Shown: positions 16,756 to 26,809 of the stretch, piece after piece
Position numbering within the stretch: the first letter of the stretch is position 1
Layout: every line of letters begins with the position of its first letter
Assembly: GCF_001598215.1 (NCBI RefSeq)
Contig: NZ_BCXJ01000002.1
Span: 558,001 to 622,000 of the forward strand
Origin: Shouchella clausii
GTDB lineage: Bacteria; Bacillota; Bacilli; Bacillales; Bacillaceae_D
Reading direction: 5' to 3'
DNA length: 64,000 nucleotides
Position numbers and translations under genes: made by a program
Notes under the pieces: generated by a model
What the model was told of the DNA's origin: nothing
The model's database searches: none
What the model saw: only the letters and a program-made list of their open reading frames with translations

Positions 16756-17808
16756 CTATCCTTTCTGTTGTTTTTTTTCTGATGAGTAATCGTGAACAAA
16801 CGCGGTGAGTCGTCTCAATGTTTCAGGTTTTACTTCAGGAAAGACGCCTTGTCCAAGATTAAAAATAAACCGATTTGACTTCATGCCTTCATCAAGAATG
16901 GCTTTTGCTTCCGCCTCAATCACAGGCCATGGCGCAAGCAAAAGAGAAGGGTCCATATTGCCTTGCAATGTGTTGTTAATGCCAAGGCGTCTCGCTTCCG
17001 GAACGGTCGTACGCCAATCAATGCCTATCACATCAACAGGCATGTCTTTCCATTCGGACAATAAATGAGGTGTTCCGACTCCATGTAAAATGAGCGGTAC
17101 GTCCTCTGTCTGAACTTCATCCAGAATCCGTACCATCACCGGTTTGATCAATCGTTTATAGTCAGCAACGCTAACGGCGCCAATCCAGGAATCAAACAAC
17201 TGAATCGCTTGGGCACCAGCTTGTATCTGGGCTTTTATGTAGTCGATTGTCATCTTCGCAAGCTTGTCCATTAGACGCTGCCACGCTTCCGGTTCTGCAT
17301 GCATAAATGCTTTCGTTTTATGGTAATTCCGAGAGGGCCCGCCTTCAATCATATAGCTAGCAAGCGTAAACGGCGCACCGGCAAAGCTAATCAACGGCAC
17401 GTCAAGCTGTGTGCGTAATAGCTTAATCGTATCAAGCACATGTTTCACATCACGTTCAGGATCGATTTCCCCTAGCCTCTCAACATCGCTGAGGCCGCTG
17501 ATTGGATTGTCAATCACCGGTCCAATTCCAGCCTTTATGTCCACTTCAACGCCGATAAAAGGAAGCGGTGTCATTATGTCCTTGTACAAAATGGCCGCAT
17601 CATTGTTGTATTGGTCAACTGGTAGCTTCGTCACATACGCACAAAGCTCCGGATCATGGGTAATATCGAATAAAGAATGCGTTTCTTTAATTTTCCGGTA
17701 CTCAGGTTGCGACCTTCCCGCCTGCCTCATATACCACACAGGCACATGGCCATGTTTTTCCCCTTTGCACGCTTTCAAGAACGTGTCATTGAATGTTTTG
17801 GTGTTCAT
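16756..17808 (-). CDS. hemE: HemE uroporphyrinogen decarboxylase
   Basis: Decarboxylates uroporphyrinogen III to coproporphyrinogen III. 350 aa. It contains [16 protein letters not shown] near residue 22 (substrate arginines), [17 protein letters not shown], and FDSWIGA. The ATG at 17808 has AGGTGG at 5 nt; the GTG at 17817 lies inside that ribosome binding site. First gene of the hem operon, directly downstream of pbpF, which has its own terminator. Confidence 0.96.
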   Translation of the reverse strand: MNTKTFNDTFLKACKGEKHGHVPVWYMRQAGRSQPEYRKIKETHSLFDITHDPELCAYVTKLPVDQYNNDAAILYKDIMTPLPFIGVEVDIKAGIGPVIDNPISGLSDVERLGEIDPERDVKHVLDTIKLLRTQLDVPLISFAGAPFTLASYMIEGGPSRNYHKTKAFMHAEPEAWQRLMDKLAKMTIDYIKAQIQAGAQAIQLFDSWIGAVSVADYKRLIKPVMVRILDEVQTEDVPLILHGVGTPHLLSEWKDMPVDVIGIDWRTTVPEARRLGINNTLQGNMDPSLLLAPWPVIEAEAKAILDEGMKSNRFIFNLGQGVFPEVKPETLRRLTAFVHDYSSEKKQQKG

Positions 17809-18026
17809 CTTTTCCACCTTTCATTGCATCTGGCGTGACAAATCGTTTTCCATTTTACGCGAAACCTATTTAAAATTCGATTAATCTGCCTATACTCAAT
17901 CTCTTCCTCTACTACTATAATAACCTCACTGCTTTTTGTATACACCTCTAGGACGATTGTCACGAAATTGAGCTATTCTAAACCATCCCCTCGTTATATT
18001 TAGAGTTGCCAAATCCATAAAAATAA

Positions 18027-18050
18027 ATAAAGCCGCTACAGTAGCGGCTT
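18027..18050 (-). terminator. pbpF terminator
   Basis: AAAGCCGCTA-CAG-TAGCGGCTTT immediately at the pbpF stop, followed on the minus strand by ATTTATTTTTAT. The 17809-18026 gap holds the hemE 5' region; I see no gene in it. Confidence 0.75.
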
Positions 18051-20197
18051 TAGAATGAAAATGAAAACGAAGGTTCGAGCGCTTCAGAAGCAGCCCCTTC
18101 AGTATCCGTCTCTAGGTCATAGGTGACCACTTGGTATTTCGGCAAAGAGAATGGATTCATTTTCCCAATCGTAAAATGAGGTTCTGTTAATTTTGAAGCG
18201 ACTTGTTTCTTCGCATCTCCGTCGACTTCATACACATTAAAAGCAATTCGCTCATCTTCAACCGCGTCCCATTCTAACTGCACACTTATTAAACCTTTGC
18301 CGCCAATCGTGTATTGGGCGGTGAATTCTTCAATTTTTTCCATTGCTAGCGGTGAAGCCAAATCGGTTGTGCCTTCAGGCTGTTCAAAAGCCGTGTCCTG
18401 CATTGAAGCAGGAAGGGAGTTGACTATTTCTTTGAACAGCCGTGTCGGATAGCCACTCCCTCCGGCAAAGTACTGACTTTCGTTTGTTTGGTCATACCCC
18501 ATCCAAACGGCCCCCACTACTTTTGGCGTATAGCCGACAAACCACACATCGCTGTTTGCGCCAGCAACTGCCTCGTACCCTTGCGTCCCCGTTTTGCCAG
18601 CAATAGCAGATGTAGAGGCAGGCCCACTTGCGCCAGTGCCAGCAGCCATGACATTTTCTAGCATTCTTGTCATCGACCATGCTGTTTGGGCACTAATGAC
18701 TTCTGTTTCAACAGGCTTAGCCCCGCCGATACGTTTGTCATTGCTGTCATAGATGTCTTTAATTGTATGAGGTTCAATAATTTGACCTTCATGGGCAAAT
18801 GCTCGGTAAGCGCGTACCATCTCATAAGGAGTTACACCCTCTCGCAAGCCTCCAAGTGCTAGGGAGAGCTGCCTATCAGGTAAGAGAAAGCCAAACTTTT
18901 TTAGCATCGACACAGAATCCTGAATGCCAATTTCGTTTAAAAGCCATACAGCTGGAGCGTTGGCGGATGTGGTCAGTGCCTCATACATCGTCATTTCGCC
19001 ACTATATTCGCCATTTACATTTTTTGGCGTATAGCCATCATCATACTGAAGCAATTCATCGCGCAACAGCGAGTAAGGCTGGTACATGCCACTTTCCAAC
19101 GCTGGAGCAAACACCGCTAAAGGCTTAAATGTTGAAGCAGGCGCCCGCTTTACATTCACGCGGTTTAAGCCACGCCGCACATAATCACGGCCTCCTTGGA
19201 CAGCGAGAATGCCGCCTGTTTCTGAGTCCATAAACATCATAGCGCTTTGGGCGTCTTTGTTTTCTTCTGGGAAGAAACGATCGTTTTGCAGTGCCTCATA
19301 TGTTTTCTTTTGCAACTCCATGTTAATTGGGACAACAATTCGGTACCCGCCAGTTAGCAGCTCTTCGTGGCTAATATTGAATCGCTCACTCGCTTCATCC
19401 ATGACCATGTCAATGTACGTATATAACGACTCATCCACCGTTTGTTCTTGTCTGTTGGTTTCTAGCGGTTGGCTCTGTGCTTCTTCAGCTTCCTCAGTAC
19501 TTAAATAACCTTGCTGCGCCATCACCTTTAGTACTAAATCACGCCGTTCTTTGTTGCGCTCCGGTTCATCAATTGGCGAAAATGCGCTTGGTGCATTCAC
19601 GACAGCTACAAGGGAAGCTCCTTCATAAATCGTTAATTCTGAAGCTGGTTTGTTAAAATACAAATGAGCAGCTGCTTCAATCCCGTAAGCGCCGTGGCCA
19701 AAATAAACTTGATTTAAGTACTTTTCCAATATCTCGCTTTTGCTGTAACGCCGCTCTAAATTCATCGCAATGAGTACTTCATTTGTTTTCCGCAGCCACG
19801 CTTTTTCGTTAGATAGAAACAAATTTTTAGCAAGTTGCTGTGTAAGGGTGCTGCCCCCTTCTACTTTGGCACCTGCTAAAATATCACGGTAAAGGGCACG
19901 GCCAATCGCTTTAAAATCAATGCCCTGGTGTTCATAAAAACGGGAATCTTCCATTGCTACAAACGCTTGTTGCACAAGTTCAGGGACTTGTTCAATCGGA
20001 ATGACTTCACGATTTTCCATATATAAGTTCGTGATGACGTTGCCTTCCGTATCAACGATCACACTCGAATTGTTCATCATTAGCTTCTCTTCATCTATTT
20101 GGTACGTGCCCGCCAATATGGCAACGGCAAAGATTAAAAAGGAAAGCACCATCATTGCTGCTACTACACCAGCCGCTAGTGCGAGTTTTTTTACCAT
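18050..20197 (-). CDS. pbpF: PbpF, class A penicillin-binding protein
   Basis: Bifunctional peptidoglycan glycosyltransferase/transpeptidase, 715 aa. One N-terminal transmembrane helix (about 8-31). GT51 domain with EDSRFYEHQGID (catalytic Glu83) and GGSTLTQQLAKNLFLS (114-129). Transpeptidase with STFK (355-358), SAN (411-413) and KTGT (535-538). ATG at 20197 has AAAGGGGG upstream. Length and position next to hemE equal B. subtilis pbpF, a forespore-expressed (SigmaG) gene in that species. Regulation here was not established. Confidence 0.9.
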   Translation of the reverse strand: MVKKLALAAGVVAAMMVLSFLIFAVAILAGTYQIDEEKLMMNNSSVIVDTEGNVITNLYMENREVIPIEQVPELVQQAFVAMEDSRFYEHQGIDFKAIGRALYRDILAGAKVEGGSTLTQQLAKNLFLSNEKAWLRKTNEVLIAMNLERRYSKSEILEKYLNQVYFGHGAYGIEAAAHLYFNKPASELTIYEGASLVAVVNAPSAFSPIDEPERNKERRDLVLKVMAQQGYLSTEEAEEAQSQPLETNRQEQTVDESLYTYIDMVMDEASERFNISHEELLTGGYRIVVPINMELQKKTYEALQNDRFFPEENKDAQSAMMFMDSETGGILAVQGGRDYVRRGLNRVNVKRAPASTFKPLAVFAPALESGMYQPYSLLRDELLQYDDGYTPKNVNGEYSGEMTMYEALTTSANAPAVWLLNEIGIQDSVSMLKKFGFLLPDRQLSLALGGLREGVTPYEMVRAYRAFAHEGQIIEPHTIKDIYDSNDKRIGGAKPVETEVISAQTAWSMTRMLENVMAAGTGASGPASTSAIAGKTGTQGYEAVAGANSDVWFVGYTPKVVGAVWMGYDQTNESQYFAGGSGYPTRLFKEIVNSLPASMQDTAFEQPEGTTDLASPLAMEKIEEFTAQYTIGGKGLISVQLEWDAVEDERIAFNVYEVDGDAKKQVASKLTEPHFTIGKMNPFSLPKYQVVTYDLETDTEGAASEALEPSFSFSF

Positions 20198-20495
20198 CCG
20201 ATGACCCCCTTTAGGCCACTGGCACTTGCTTGACCTTTGGCGCAAGCACATAAACGTTGCTTGCCAATGCTTCAATTATCATACCGGAAAATGCAAAAGT
20301 GCGCACAGTCATTCGTGTTTTTACAACTTATTTCGCAATTATCCACGCAAACTTCATAACTTCCGCCTAAAACGCTTGTTTTCAATGAGCTAGTTCGTGA
20401 TTTTTTGACAAAACCCTTCGCGCTTCTTTCTAAGCATGTTACACTTAAGCTAGCATACTATATGGATAGACGAGTTTAAGGCAAGAAGGAGTGTC
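20198..20495. other. Divergent intergenic region between pbpF and ccdA-like gene
   Basis: 298 bp without an ORF of interest. A TTGACA hexamer at about 20406-20411 precedes the ccdA-like gene, but no convincing -10 follows at normal spacing. A GGTATGATAATTG stretch read on the minus strand could serve pbpF. Repeated GCAAGC/GCTTGC words between 20228 and 20270 could pair. Nothing firmer can be said. Confidence 0.4.
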
Positions 20496-21221
20496 ATGTT
20501 CAAAATGGAAGTCACCGTAAGCGTTGCATTTCTAGCAGGACTCGTTTCTTTTTTTTCACCCTGCATATTCCCGCTGTTGCCTGCCTATTTATCTCAATTG
20601 ACTGGATCAGCGGTTTCAGCCGGCGCGGTTTCTGCCCCTCGCCGTGTCATCCTATCGCGAAGCCTTGGCTTTATCGCCGGGTTTACTGTTGTCTTTATGT
20701 TGTTTGGCCTAACGAGCACGGCAATCGGCCAATTGTTTATGGGCAACCGTTTTTTGCTTGAGCGAATCGGTGGCATTATTATTATTTTATTCGGATTGCA
20801 AATGGCCGGTCTTTTGTCAATCCGTGCTTTGTTCACAGACAAACGCTTGCATGCAGAACCAAAATCGGCGGCGAGCTTTTCAAAATCGCTGTTGCTAGGC
20901 TTCCTATTTGCAGCAGGATGGACGCCTTGCGTTGGTTTGGTTCTGTCAGCGATTTTGGCACTTGCCTCAACGACAGGCAAGCTCTGGGACGGCACATTCC
21001 TGTTGTTTGTTTATTCAGCAGGGCTTGGCATTCCTTTTTTGTTGATTGCCCTTCTTTGGTCCCGCTCCTTACATAAAATGAAGCGACTGAACAGGTACTT
21101 GCCAACGATTCAGAAAGTAAGCGGGTACATGATGATTGTCCTCGGCCTTCTGCTGTTTACTGGCCAATTTTCCGCCCTTGCTGCTATTATGTCCCGTTAT
21201 ACGCCGTCATGGCTCGGATAA
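20496..21221 (+). CDS. CcdA/DsbD-type membrane thiol-disulfide transporter
   Basis: 241-aa integral membrane protein with about six transmembrane segments. The redox cysteines lie where CcdA has them: Cys23 in SPCIFPLLPAYL of helix 1 and Cys145 in GWTPCVGLVL of helix 4. CcdA moves electrons from thioredoxin across the membrane to apocytochrome c or other secreted thiol proteins. AAGGAG precedes the ATG. No thioredoxin-like partner gene adjoins it, so the exact client is unknown. Confidence 0.88.
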   Translation: MFKMEVTVSVAFLAGLVSFFSPCIFPLLPAYLSQLTGSAVSAGAVSAPRRVILSRSLGFIAGFTVVFMLFGLTSTAIGQLFMGNRFLLERIGGIIIILFGLQMAGLLSIRALFTDKRLHAEPKSAASFSKSLLLGFLFAAGWTPCVGLVLSAILALASTTGKLWDGTFLLFVYSAGLGIPFLLIALLWSRSLHKMKRLNRYLPTIQKVSGYMMIVLGLLLFTGQFSALAAIMSRYTPSWLG

Positions 21222-21270
21222 CATAATAGCATATAAGCGAGGCAAGTGAGACGAAGGCGACAAAATCACT

Positions 21271-21338
21271 CAGACTGATAGAAAACGGTTGTCAGCCGAG
21301 ACGAACAACGAAGGTTGCGAGCGTTTGACTACAGTCTG
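21271..21338 (+). mobile_element. MITE-like CAGACTG element, copy 5 (68 bp, internal deletion)
   Basis: Starts CAGACTGATAGAAAACG and ends GCGTTTGACTACAGTCTG. The middle is shortened. Upstream GGCGACAAAATCACT is a remnant of the tail hairpin. A perfect terminator hairpin begins 1 nt after it. It separates ccdA from that terminator. Confidence 0.82.
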
Positions 21339-21339
21339 A

Positions 21340-21363
21340 AGGGAGCGCAACGTTGCGCTCCCT
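21340..21363. terminator. Terminator between ccdA-like and ecsC
   Basis: Perfect palindrome with arms AGGGAGCGCAAC and GTTGCGCTCCCT, followed by TTTG. It lies between convergent genes. Confidence 0.75.
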
Positions 21364-21382
21364 TTGTCGTTTCACCGTATGG

Positions 21383-22093
21383 TTATTGCGTTTTCAAGCG
21401 ATTTAGCCAGCGCATCCGGTAGACGTTCATTGCTGTTTCTTCCAGCTTCTCGAGCAATGTATGGTTCACTGCTCCACCAACAAAAGCGCCGAAGCCAGGA
21501 ATAAGCTGAAACATTTTGGGCACATCAATATAATCTCGATAGCGCAACTGCAATGTTCGCCAATCGGTCTCTAGGAGACGTTGTTCTAAATGGTCGCTAA
21601 TGGCCTCCAACAATTCTGTTCTATCGTCACCAGACGAATAAGCGAGCTGAAAAATGAGCAAAATCAGTTGGCGTTCCGACTCTTTCTTGGGTGAATATCC
21701 GTACGCCGCGGCCGTAGCAAACAGTGCTTTAAATTTGATGGAAAGCAATAAAGGAAAATCACTTAAGCCTAAAAGTACGCCCCCTGCTCCAGTGCCAATT
21801 CCTTCAAAAACAGCGGTTCGCCGGTATAGTTGGAAAATGCGACGCACTTCGTCGTCGCACTCTTTCAACGTCACTGGCTTTTCCTCAGGCTCTTTTGTCG
21901 CGAAAGTATTCCCTGCAAGCACAGCTTCAATCGTTTTCTGGACACAAATTGTTGCTGTTTGGTGGTAAATGGCCGGAAGCCTGTCGTTGATTTTATTTTG
22001 CCATTCCTTTGTTTTAGTTGAAAGACGCGATGGCCGCTTTTTGATCCTACGCTGCCAGCGCCTTAGCTCCTCTTCCACTTCTTTTTCATACAT
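21383..22093 (-). CDS. ecsC: EcsC
   Basis: 236-aa EcsC family protein, third gene of the ecsABC operon. Contains the family's GTGAGGVLLGLSDFPLLLSIK stretch near residue 120 and GFGAFVGGAVNH near the end, both probably membrane-associated. EcsC has no settled biochemical role. ATG at 22093 follows GAGGAG; an in-frame upstream start at 22174 would run back into ecsB. Same order as B. subtilis. Confidence 0.92.
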   Translation of the reverse strand: MYEKEVEEELRRWQRRIKKRPSRLSTKTKEWQNKINDRLPAIYHQTATICVQKTIEAVLAGNTFATKEPEEKPVTLKECDDEVRRIFQLYRRTAVFEGIGTGAGGVLLGLSDFPLLLSIKFKALFATAAAYGYSPKKESERQLILLIFQLAYSSGDDRTELLEAISDHLEQRLLETDWRTLQLRYRDYIDVPKMFQLIPGFGAFVGGAVNHTLLEKLEETAMNVYRMRWLNRLKTQ

Positions 22094-22118
22094 GAAATCA
22101 CTCCTCATTTCATGTATA

Positions 22119-23345
22119 TTACCGAATGCGCCGGTATTTTCCTCTTTTGCGATGAATGAGCGTCTGGCTGCCATAAAACGCTAATACACCAGTAGCAACA
22201 AGTGTAAGCAAGCCGAAGATCGCTGAGGTAGATGCAAAGACAATGAGGGCAAATACAAGCACTAACACGGCTAACAATCGTAATACCAACTGAGACATAG
22301 CCGTTTTTTGCTCTCCTGGCCTAATCGGGTACAAATCGACCCACATGCTTGTAGAATGATGGAAAGACAACGTCGAAAGCTGCATCATTGTCATATGGGT
22401 AAACAAAAAAGCAACCCCAACTTGCATCCAGCCTGAAGGAAGAATGTAAAGAATAAGGGAACCGACTAGCAATAAACGGACATACGTTCCAAAATAATCA
22501 TTGGCTCGAATAAACGACCGGGCGTATAAGTACTGGTAAACAGCGCGCTTGTCGCCGCCAAGCAGAGGAATTGCCCATTGCATATAAACCCTTGCTCGTA
22601 CTTTCTTCCGAAGTTGAGGCACATCCGTAAAGGCATTGGCAATCCGGTAAAAAAACAAAACCATTCCGCTTTCGATTTCAATTAAACGTTCCCATTTTAG
22701 TACATGCTTCGTTTTAAGCATCCGGAAATAAAAGACATACAATAACACCATCAACAAAACCAATGCAAGCGTGAGCCAGTAAGGCGCTTGATCAAACAGC
22801 AAATACGCAACAGCCGTGTTCAACAATAGCCGCAAAACGATATGTGAAGCTCGCTCCCCTCTGGATGAAAGACGTTGCTCATACCACACCGCTAACATAT
22901 TCCATGCTTTAACCGCCAACAGCAAGACAAGCGTTACCCAAAAAACAGCTCCGCCTCCTCCTCTTGCTGTAAACATTGGCCCGCTCGCCATAAACAACAG
23001 CACTATATAGCCTGATTGCCAAGCAATGGAATAAGCAATGGAGCGGGCAAAATAAGGACGGAGCCGCTCTTCATACGGCAACAAAAAGACAATATCGGCG
23101 GGCTTGACAAAGGTGCGGATATGGCCGGCTGTCAGCCTCCAGGCAAATAGTACCGTAAGCAGCTCTGCAACAGGAAAATCTGCCGGCATTGTCTCAATAA
23201 ATTGTTGGTAATAGACCGTTAAAAACAGAAACAAAAAGAAAACCGAACCGACAAAACCACTGTTTAAAATCAGCTTTAAATAACCTTGCGCTTCCCTCCA
23301 GTAGTTGTGGCAGCGGTCTGCCCACAATGATTTGCCATCAATCAT
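22119..23345 (-). CDS. ecsB: EcsB, ABC transporter permease
   Basis: 408-aa polytopic membrane protein (strong hydrophobic segments at about 38-58, 100-165, 170-215 and 330-400) that pairs with EcsA. In B. subtilis Ecs affects protein secretion, competence and RasP-dependent regulated proteolysis. ATG overlaps the end of ecsA by 8 nt. Confidence 0.92.
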   Translation of the reverse strand: MIDGKSLWADRCHNYWREAQGYLKLILNSGFVGSVFFLFLFLTVYYQQFIETMPADFPVAELLTVLFAWRLTAGHIRTFVKPADIVFLLPYEERLRPYFARSIAYSIAWQSGYIVLLFMASGPMFTARGGGGAVFWVTLVLLLAVKAWNMLAVWYEQRLSSRGERASHIVLRLLLNTAVAYLLFDQAPYWLTLALVLLMVLLYVFYFRMLKTKHVLKWERLIEIESGMVLFFYRIANAFTDVPQLRKKVRARVYMQWAIPLLGGDKRAVYQYLYARSFIRANDYFGTYVRLLLVGSLILYILPSGWMQVGVAFLFTHMTMMQLSTLSFHHSTSMWVDLYPIRPGEQKTAMSQLVLRLLAVLVLVFALIVFASTSAIFGLLTLVATGVLAFYGSQTLIHRKRGKYRRIR

Positions 23346-24075
23346 GGCGCTCTTCCCTCGTCATCTCAATATAAATGTCATCAAGCGTTGCGTCCGGTTT
23401 GCCGATCGCATCGCGCATGTCGGCAAGCGTTCCAGCCAAAACAACTTGCCCTTGGTGTAAAATGACAAAGCGGTCGCAATAGCGTTCTGCTGTAGCAAGA
23501 ATATGGGTAGACATTAACACGGCAGCGCCCCTGTCTTTCATTTTTGAAATCCAATTTAAAAACGATGTAATCCCTACAGGGTCAAGGCCAACAATGGGCT
23601 CATCGACAACATAAAGGGACGGCTCTGTCAAAAATGCGCTCATGATCATCACTTTTTGGCGCATCCCTTTTGAAAAATGGTTCGGATACCATTTTTTCAT
23701 TTTCGCCATATTAAATTCGTTTAACAGCCTTTCAGCCCTTTCTTCAAAAACGTTGTCGTCAATTCCATAAGCGACACTCGTTAAACGCAAGTGCTCCCAC
23801 AATGTTAACTCATCATACAGGAGCGGCGTTTCGGGTATGTAGGCAAAAGAGCGTCTATATGTGTCGGCATCATCGGCAAAAGCAAGTCCATTTATTCTCA
23901 CGTCTCCGCTCATCGGGTCCATTAATCCTAAGACATGTTTGATGGTAGTACTTTTACCCGCACCATTCAATCCGATTAAGCCGACAATTTCTTGCTTGTT
24001 TACAGTAAAAGACACATCATGCAAAACCGGTTTTTTCGGCGAATAACCGCCGGTCAAATGTTCAATTGTCAGCAC
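23338..24075 (-). CDS. ecsA: EcsA, ABC transporter ATPase
   Basis: 245-aa ATP-binding subunit of the Ecs transporter. Walker A GLNGAGKST (34-42), Walker B YVVDEPIVGLD and the switch STH are clear; the signature is degenerate (FSKGMRQK). First gene of ecsA-ecsB-ecsC and divergent from hit, as in B. subtilis. The gap to hit (24076-24246) should hold both promoters. Confidence 0.95.
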   Translation of the reverse strand: MLTIEHLTGGYSPKKPVLHDVSFTVNKQEIVGLIGLNGAGKSTTIKHVLGLMDPMSGDVRINGLAFADDADTYRRSFAYIPETPLLYDELTLWEHLRLTSVAYGIDDNVFEERAERLLNEFNMAKMKKWYPNHFSKGMRQKVMIMSAFLTEPSLYVVDEPIVGLDPVGITSFLNWISKMKDRGAAVLMSTHILATAERYCDRFVILHQGQVVLAGTLADMRDAIGKPDATLDDIYIEMTREERHD

Positions 24076-24246
24076 GTCCTAATCACTCCTTGAAGTAAGT
24101 GTAGCAAATTTTTTTACATCGCGCACATTCTATGGTCAGCCATACCCCTTTCCACATTGTCGTTCTGTATTCCTTTATTGAAAAGACGTTGCTTCTCCTT
24201 TTTATTGCAGGTAAACTGGCTGTATATCAAATGATGAGGTGATAGT

Positions 24247-24672
24247 ATGTCCGGTAATTGCGTATTTTGTAAAATTGTCCAAGGAGATATTCCTGCTGTC
24301 AAACTCTACGAAGATGATGAGATTGTTGCCTTTTTTGACATCTCGCAAGTGACAAAAGGACACGCATTAGTTATCCCTAAAGCACACCATGCCGATATTT
24401 TTAGCCTGCCTGAAAAAACAGCAGCAACGCTGTTTGCGGCAGTGCCAAAGCTAGCTTCAGCCTTGAAAGCAGAGTTCGCTCCTGCAGGAATGAACATCTT
24501 AAATAACAATGGCGAGGCTGCCGGGCAAACCGTCTTTCATTACCATCTCCATCTCCTTCCTCGGTATGGCGAGACGGGTTTATATGGCTCACTATGGAAA
24601 GAAGCTACCGTAGGAACGACCGACATGGAATCATTGCAAGCGTCCGCTGAAAAGATAAAGATGAATCTTTAA
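24247..24672 (+). CDS. hit: HIT family nucleotide hydrolase
   Basis: 141-aa histidine-triad protein. It contains CVFCKIVQGDIPA at the N-terminus and the triad HYHLHLLPR near residue 98. HIT proteins hydrolyse adenosine phosphoramidates and similar nucleotides. Divergent from ecsA as in B. subtilis. Confidence 0.93.
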   Translation: MSGNCVFCKIVQGDIPAVKLYEDDEIVAFFDISQVTKGHALVIPKAHHADIFSLPEKTAATLFAAVPKLASALKAEFAPAGMNILNNNGEAAGQTVFHYHLHLLPRYGETGLYGSLWKEATVGTTDMESLQASAEKIKMNL

Positions 24673-25226
24673 ATGAATGTCAGTGTTTACGATCCTTCGC
24701 CTCCCAAAGTTGGTTTCTAGATATGTTGATTTCTAGATATTTTGAGCATTAGAAGTCACTGGCGTTTTTTTCGCCTTTTTAATGTGGCTATCCTTTCCTA
24801 GCTTCATTACAGGGCATCCCTGCCATTGGCGGGACACACTTAGCCTGGAACTTTGCTGGAAAAACAAATCGGCATTTATATTAGCTGAGGATGTACGTAA
24901 TAAGAGGTCAAGAGACTGCCAGGCTGTAGACAAACGCGCCAACTGTCGTGTTCGACAGGCGTTTTCTATCAGTCTGATTGACTTTGTCGACAACATTAGG
25001 ACTGACATGATCACATGTTCGCTAAAAACGCTGCCGCAAGACGGAGTATAGAAGGAGCACACGCTATAGAACCAAGCTTTTAAAGATTGGATTGATGGGT
25101 TAAGGAGAGAGTAAGTCATTTTTTCATAAAACTTTTTTGGAAAAATGCACATGATGACGCCAAACTGTGGTATGATTCTGATAATAACACACTTTAAAGC
25201 AATAAAGATACTAGGAGTGGTCAGCC
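24673..25226. other. Gene-poor interval between hit and serC
   Basis: 554 bp with no credible gene. An antisense open frame at 24733-25152 has no ribosome binding site and no recognisable sequence. The interval holds a weak GGCG-T7-CGCC-TTTTT hairpin near 24761, one copy of the CAGACTG element, and an extended -10 box TGGTATGAT (25168-25176) that probably serves serC. Confidence 0.6.
24921..24976 (-). mobile_element. MITE-like CAGACTG element, copy 6 (56 bp)
   Basis: Minus orientation: AGGCTGTAGACAAACGC on the left, GCGTTTTCTATCAGTCTG on the right, then the tail-hairpin remnant TTGACTTTGTCGACAAC (24978-24994). The centre is deleted to about 20 bp and contains a TGTCG-TGT-TCGACA inverted repeat. 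Confidence 0.8.
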
Positions 25227-26321
25227 TTGAACGATGTGCATAACTTTAACGCAGGCCCTGCAGCTCTTCCAAAGCAAGCCTTAGAAAGAGCGCAAAAAGA
25301 ACTGGTCAATTTTGATGGGACAGGCATGTCGGTCATGGAACTGAGCCACCGCAGCGACACGTATGACCGCATCCATACTCATGCGATTAAGCAAACAAGG
25401 AAATTGTTGGAAGTGCCTGATGACTACCACATCCTGTTTTTGCAAGGAGGCGCCAGCTTACAATTCCCAATGGTGCCGATGAATTTTCTTGATCAGCAAG
25501 CAACTTATGTACTAACAGGTGCATGGTCAGAAAAAGCGCTCGCAGAAGCCAAACATTTCGGCAAAACGGCGATTGGCGCATCAGGAAAAGACGGCAATTA
25601 TAAACAAATTCCTGCTTTAAACCAGATTAGCGAACATGCGCAAGACTCGTATGTCCACATGACATCAAACAATACGATATATGGAACCCAGTGGCATGCC
25701 TTTCCCAATACGAAAGCGCCACTCGTCTGTGATATGTCAAGCGACATTTTCTCGCGCCGCATCCCCGTAAACCAATTTGGCCTAATTTATGCCGGAGCCC
25801 AAAAAAACTTAGGCCCTTCAGGGGTGACGCTTGTATTGATCCAAGATTCGTTTTTGCAGCGAGCTAAAAGCGGCCTTCCGGCAATGTTGTCTTATGATAC
25901 GTTTGTTAAATCAAATTCCCTTTACAATACGCCGCCTGTGTTTTCGATTTATATGCTCGGTCTAGTCCTTGACTGGCTAGAAGAATCTGGTGGTTTAACA
26001 GAAATCGAAAACAGGAATAAAGCAAAAGCGCAACTTTTATATGATGCGATAGATGAAAGCGATGGCTTTTACATGGGTCATGCCAACCAAGATTCACGCT
26101 CAAATATGAACGTCACGTTTACATTGGCCAATGATGCGTTGACTTCTTTGTTCTTGCAGGAAGCGAAAGAAGAAGGGTTTGTCGGCCTTAACGGCCACCG
26201 TTCAGTCGGAGGGCTAAGGGCGTCCATTTATAATGCTGTTCCTTACGCCTCTTGTGAAGCGCTTGTTGATTTTATGAAACAATTTAAAAATAAACATGCC
26301 GAGAAAGGAGCCACCGTATGA
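25227..26321 (+). CDS. serC: SerC phosphoserine aminotransferase
   Basis: PLP enzyme of serine synthesis (3-phosphohydroxypyruvate to phosphoserine). 364 aa. Starts NDVHNFNAGPAALPKQ, has the PLP-lysine segment YAGAQKNLGPSGVTLV near residue 195 and GLNGHRSVGGLRASIYNA at the C-terminal end. TTG start at 25227 with AGGAG about 9 nt upstream. The stop overlaps the yhaH start (ATGA). trpP, which belongs to this cluster in B. subtilis, is absent. Confidence 0.96.
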   Translation: MNDVHNFNAGPAALPKQALERAQKELVNFDGTGMSVMELSHRSDTYDRIHTHAIKQTRKLLEVPDDYHILFLQGGASLQFPMVPMNFLDQQATYVLTGAWSEKALAEAKHFGKTAIGASGKDGNYKQIPALNQISEHAQDSYVHMTSNNTIYGTQWHAFPNTKAPLVCDMSSDIFSRRIPVNQFGLIYAGAQKNLGPSGVTLVLIQDSFLQRAKSGLPAMLSYDTFVKSNSLYNTPPVFSIYMLGLVLDWLEESGGLTEIENRNKAKAQLLYDAIDESDGFYMGHANQDSRSNMNVTFTLANDALTSLFLQEAKEEGFVGLNGHRSVGGLRASIYNAVPYASCEALVDFMKQFKNKHAEKGATV

Positions 26322-26674
26322 AAAAATGTTCCTTTGTAGCCGGAATTGCTGTAGGCTTTGTCTCTGCTGGCATTGCTACTTTGCTGTCAGCGCCACGCAG
26401 TGGCGGGGAAACGCGGGCATGTTTGCAACAAACATACAACTCCAGCAAAGATTGTCTTCAAACCATTTCCTTGCAAGCCAAACAAGTCGCCAGCCAAACG
26501 GCAACAGTGGTCGATTTAGCTAAATCTGTCGGTAAACAAACCGCTTCCGAACTTAGCCAATCGATAGAGCAATGGAAAACAGATACGAAGCCAGCTACCG
26601 AAGCATTACAACGCCACATTAATGAAGCACAAGCGTCTATTAGCCAGTTAAATCAAGAGAAATCCCGTGCTTAA
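26318..26674 (+). CDS. yhaH: YhaH (YtxH-domain) protein
   Basis: 118 aa. N-terminal glycine-rich hydrophobic segment (FVAGIAVGFVSAGIATLLSA, 6-25) with the YtxH/GvpT-type ending APRSGGETR, then a long amphipathic helical/coiled region rich in Gln, Ala and Ser. Probably a membrane-anchored general-stress-type protein by family. Translationally coupled to serC. Confidence 0.8.
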   Translation: MKKCSFVAGIAVGFVSAGIATLLSAPRSGGETRACLQQTYNSSKDCLQTISLQAKQVASQTATVVDLAKSVGKQTASELSQSIEQWKTDTKPATEALQRHINEAQASISQLNQEKSRA

Positions 26675-26700
26675 ACGTCATGTTTAGGCACGGGGACGCT
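26664..26700 (+). terminator. serC-yhaH terminator
   Basis: CCGTGCTTAAAC-GTCAT-GTTTAGGCACGG (12-bp stem with one G-T pair, containing the yhaH stop) followed by a short spacer and TTTTTT. Confidence 0.75.
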
Positions 26701-26809
26701 TTTTTCCTGAAAATTGGCTCTTTATTTATTGTCGGTTTTTCGGCATAATATAAGAAAATATATAAAGATAACATTTGTTTTACAAGTTTTCGGAATGGAG
26801 GAGATGGAT

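Noticed and set aside
24733-25152. Antisense 139-codon open frame between hit and serC
   Set aside because: No ribosome binding site, no recognisable domain, low-complexity start, and it crosses a dispersed repeat copy.
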